From contig JBJOGR010000025.1 of the NCBI GenBank assembly GCA_046048135.1, forward strand, positions 1 through 53,899: a DNA stretch of 53,899 nt. Direction: 5' to 3'. A program made the translations under genes and the position numbers. Source of the stretch: ATZT02 sp046048135 (GTDB lineage: Bacteria; Actinomycetota; Actinomycetes; S36-B12; UBA5976). Every line of letters begins with the position of its first letter. The first letter of the stretch is position 1. This document shows positions 53,165 through 53,899 of the stretch, piece by piece. A model generated the notes under the pieces. That model saw only the letters and a program-made list of their open reading frames with translations. It was not told the DNA's origin and ran no database searches.

Positions 53165-53461
53165 ATGGCAAACAACATATACACAAGAATAAAGAAAAAC
53201 TTCACTAAAAAAGATGCAAGTTATTTGATAGTAATTGGTGTCTTATCGGGATTATTTCTAGGCTCAATAGTTGGCGATCATCCAAGATCTCGTAATGGAT
53301 TTGACTATAGAGACCAAAGAAATATCTCATTTAAAAATGATCATGATGGACACAAGAGAGGAAAAGGCGGCAATTTTTACTGGCATGAAAACGAAATGAT
53401 GCCACAAAATTCTCCTTCGCCAAGTGCTACTCCCTCAACAAGCCCTTCTACAGGAGTTTAA
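53165..53461 (+). CDS. Small membrane protein with His/Asp-rich domain, unknown function
   Basis: A 98-residue protein that I do not recognise. A basic N-terminus (RIKKNFTKKDASY) precedes one helix (LIVIGVLSGLFLGSIVG). Then comes an outer region rich in Asp, His, Arg and Asn (DHPRSRNGFDYRDQRN and NDHDGHKRGKGGNFYWHEN), ending in a Ser/Pro/Thr tail (SPSPSATPSTSPS). The layout suits a single-pass anchor with a possible metal-binding or flexible ectodomain. It sits directly before the heliorhodopsin gene on the same strand, with an 18-bp inverted repeat in between. Confidence 0.55.
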   Translation: MANNIYTRIKKNFTKKDASYLIVIGVLSGLFLGSIVGDHPRSRNGFDYRDQRNISFKNDHDGHKRGKGGNFYWHENEMMPQNSPSPSATPSTSPSTGV

Positions 53462-53479
53462 TTCTTCCTTCCCTAGGAA

Positions 53480-53529
53480 ATATTGGTCTAATTTTTACGA
53501 ATTCTTCCTCATAAAAATTAGACCAATAT
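53480..53529. repeat. 18-bp perfect inverted repeat upstream of the heliorhodopsin gene
   Basis: The arm at 53480-53497 (ATATTGGTCTAATTTTTA) and the arm at 53512-53529 are exact reverse complements around a 14-base spacer. It may terminate the upstream transcript. Because a -35-like TTAGAC (53518-53523) inside the right arm is followed after 19 bases by TATAGT (53543-53548), it could also be an operator of the heliorhodopsin promoter. The 154-base gap holds no other gene. Confidence 0.75.
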
Positions 53530-53615
53530 AAATATCACTATTTATAGTTAATAAACCTCCCAAGTATTTTTGCAATTTCGAGGTAACCTTGAAAATAAGG
53601 GAAGGGGAATTAAAA

Positions 53616-53899
53616 ATGGCAAAAATTACCAGTCAAAAAGCAACAAAACTTAAAACTTTTAATTTAGTAGCTGGAGTATTTCATCTACTACAAATGTTTT
53701 TAGTTTTGCTGTTATCAAATGATTTTTCAATTCCAGTAACAGCTTCATACTTAGCAGGTCCTCCAGGAGAACTTCCAGGAAATGCTGTTGTTTTATTCAA
53801 TACTCCAGTTGGCTTTACTGTTGCACTGTTTCTAGGACTATCAGCTTTGGCGCATTTTATTGTGGCAAGTGGAGCAGGTTTTCCTAAATACATCAAAGG
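53616..53899 (+). CDS. Heliorhodopsin, N-terminal 94 residues (continues beyond window)
   Basis: The frame opens at ATG 53616, with a purine-rich ribosome site GGAAGGGG at 53600-53607, and stays open to the window edge. The translation closely follows heliorhodopsin 48C12: FNLVAGVFHLLQMFLVLLL, SNDFSIPVTASYLAGPPGE, then NTPVGFTVALFLGLSALAHF. His23 and His80 fall exactly at the positions of the two conserved inner-cavity histidines, and Ser76 is also kept. Heliorhodopsins are retinal-binding proteins with an inverted topology, so the N-terminus is cytoplasmic. The counterion Glu and retinal Lys lie outside this window. Their role is debated. Confidence 0.93.
   Translation, partial: MAKITSQKATKLKTFNLVAGVFHLLQMFLVLLLSNDFSIPVTASYLAGPPGELPGNAVVLFNTPVGFTVALFLGLSALAHFIVASGAGFPKYIK

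Noticed and set aside
53616..53899. Type-1 rhodopsin (actinorhodopsin or proteorhodopsin)
   Set aside because: The N-terminal helix, GPPG loop and His23/His80 positions match heliorhodopsin and not type-1 rhodopsins.
1..53899. CRISPR arrays, insertion sequences, prophage genes or rRNA operons
   Set aside because: No spaced direct repeats, transposase or phage motifs, or rRNA sequences were seen; only one partial tRNA is present.

Overview
The window looks like a chromosomal piece of a low-GC, streamlined aquatic actinobacterium. The evidence is actinobacterial gene families and gene orders: nrdR-nrdJ, ctaC-ctaD-ctaF beside a desulfurase-like gene, pfkB-type kinase, erpA and nadA, lipB-lipA-DUF4191, RDD-glnA, an SCO2322-family gene with an ECF transporter, and DUF3043. 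Base composition is about 35-37% G+C by eye, intergenic gaps are very short, convergent genes overlap at their stops, and many transcription units appear leaderless. A Nanopelagicales/acI-like freshwater lineage is my best guess. This is inference, since no rRNA or complete marker is present.

Left end (1-2800): a CPBP-protease fragment of clearly higher G+C (about 48%) runs into a 3' fragment of tRNA-Arg(ACG). A 5'-truncated DinB-like remnant follows. This is either an integration/deletion scar or an assembly join. Next come an intact PLP decarboxylase and a conserved membrane gene with an in-frame stop.

2.8-20 kb, mostly minus strand: flavin-dependent oxidoreductase, DUF1801 and MOSC proteins, glutamate dehydrogenase, an ABC-F ATPase, the B12-dependent ribonucleotide reductase NrdJ and its repressor NrdR (with DnaA boxes and an NrdR box upstream), an MFS protein, malic enzyme, an ethanolamine-permease-like transporter, NhaA, and cytochrome c oxidase subunits IV, I and II.

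20-26.5 kb: a desulfurase-like protein lacking the usual PLP lysine, Aat, a PfkB kinase, ErpA, glycerate kinase, NadA, DUF3043 and a small protein.

26.6-31.8 kb is a cobalamin island. A B12 riboswitch with its own terminator precedes an SCO2322-family surface protein, EcfT, a fused double ECF ATPase, an S component and a short CobT-like protein that seems to have lost its catalytic residues. With NrdJ in the same window, this suggests a cell that imports corrinoids and needs them for DNA precursors.

31.8-46.8 kb carries central and lipoate metabolism: gcvT, pepA, a class III aminotransferase, lpdA, sucB, lipB and lipA. It also has a TIGR01777 protein, an FAD oxidoreductase, peptidase E and an MMPL exporter.

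46.8-53.9 kb: a propeller-like lipoprotein, an RDD protein, glnA behind a textbook tandem GlnR box, a metal P-type ATPase, a beta-CASP nuclease and a His/Asp-rich one-TM protein. The window ends inside a heliorhodopsin gene that is preceded by an 18-bp perfect inverted repeat. The most notable items are the heliorhodopsin close to glnA, the degenerate CobT in a riboswitch-controlled uptake operon, and the DnaA/NrdR control region of nrdRJ.
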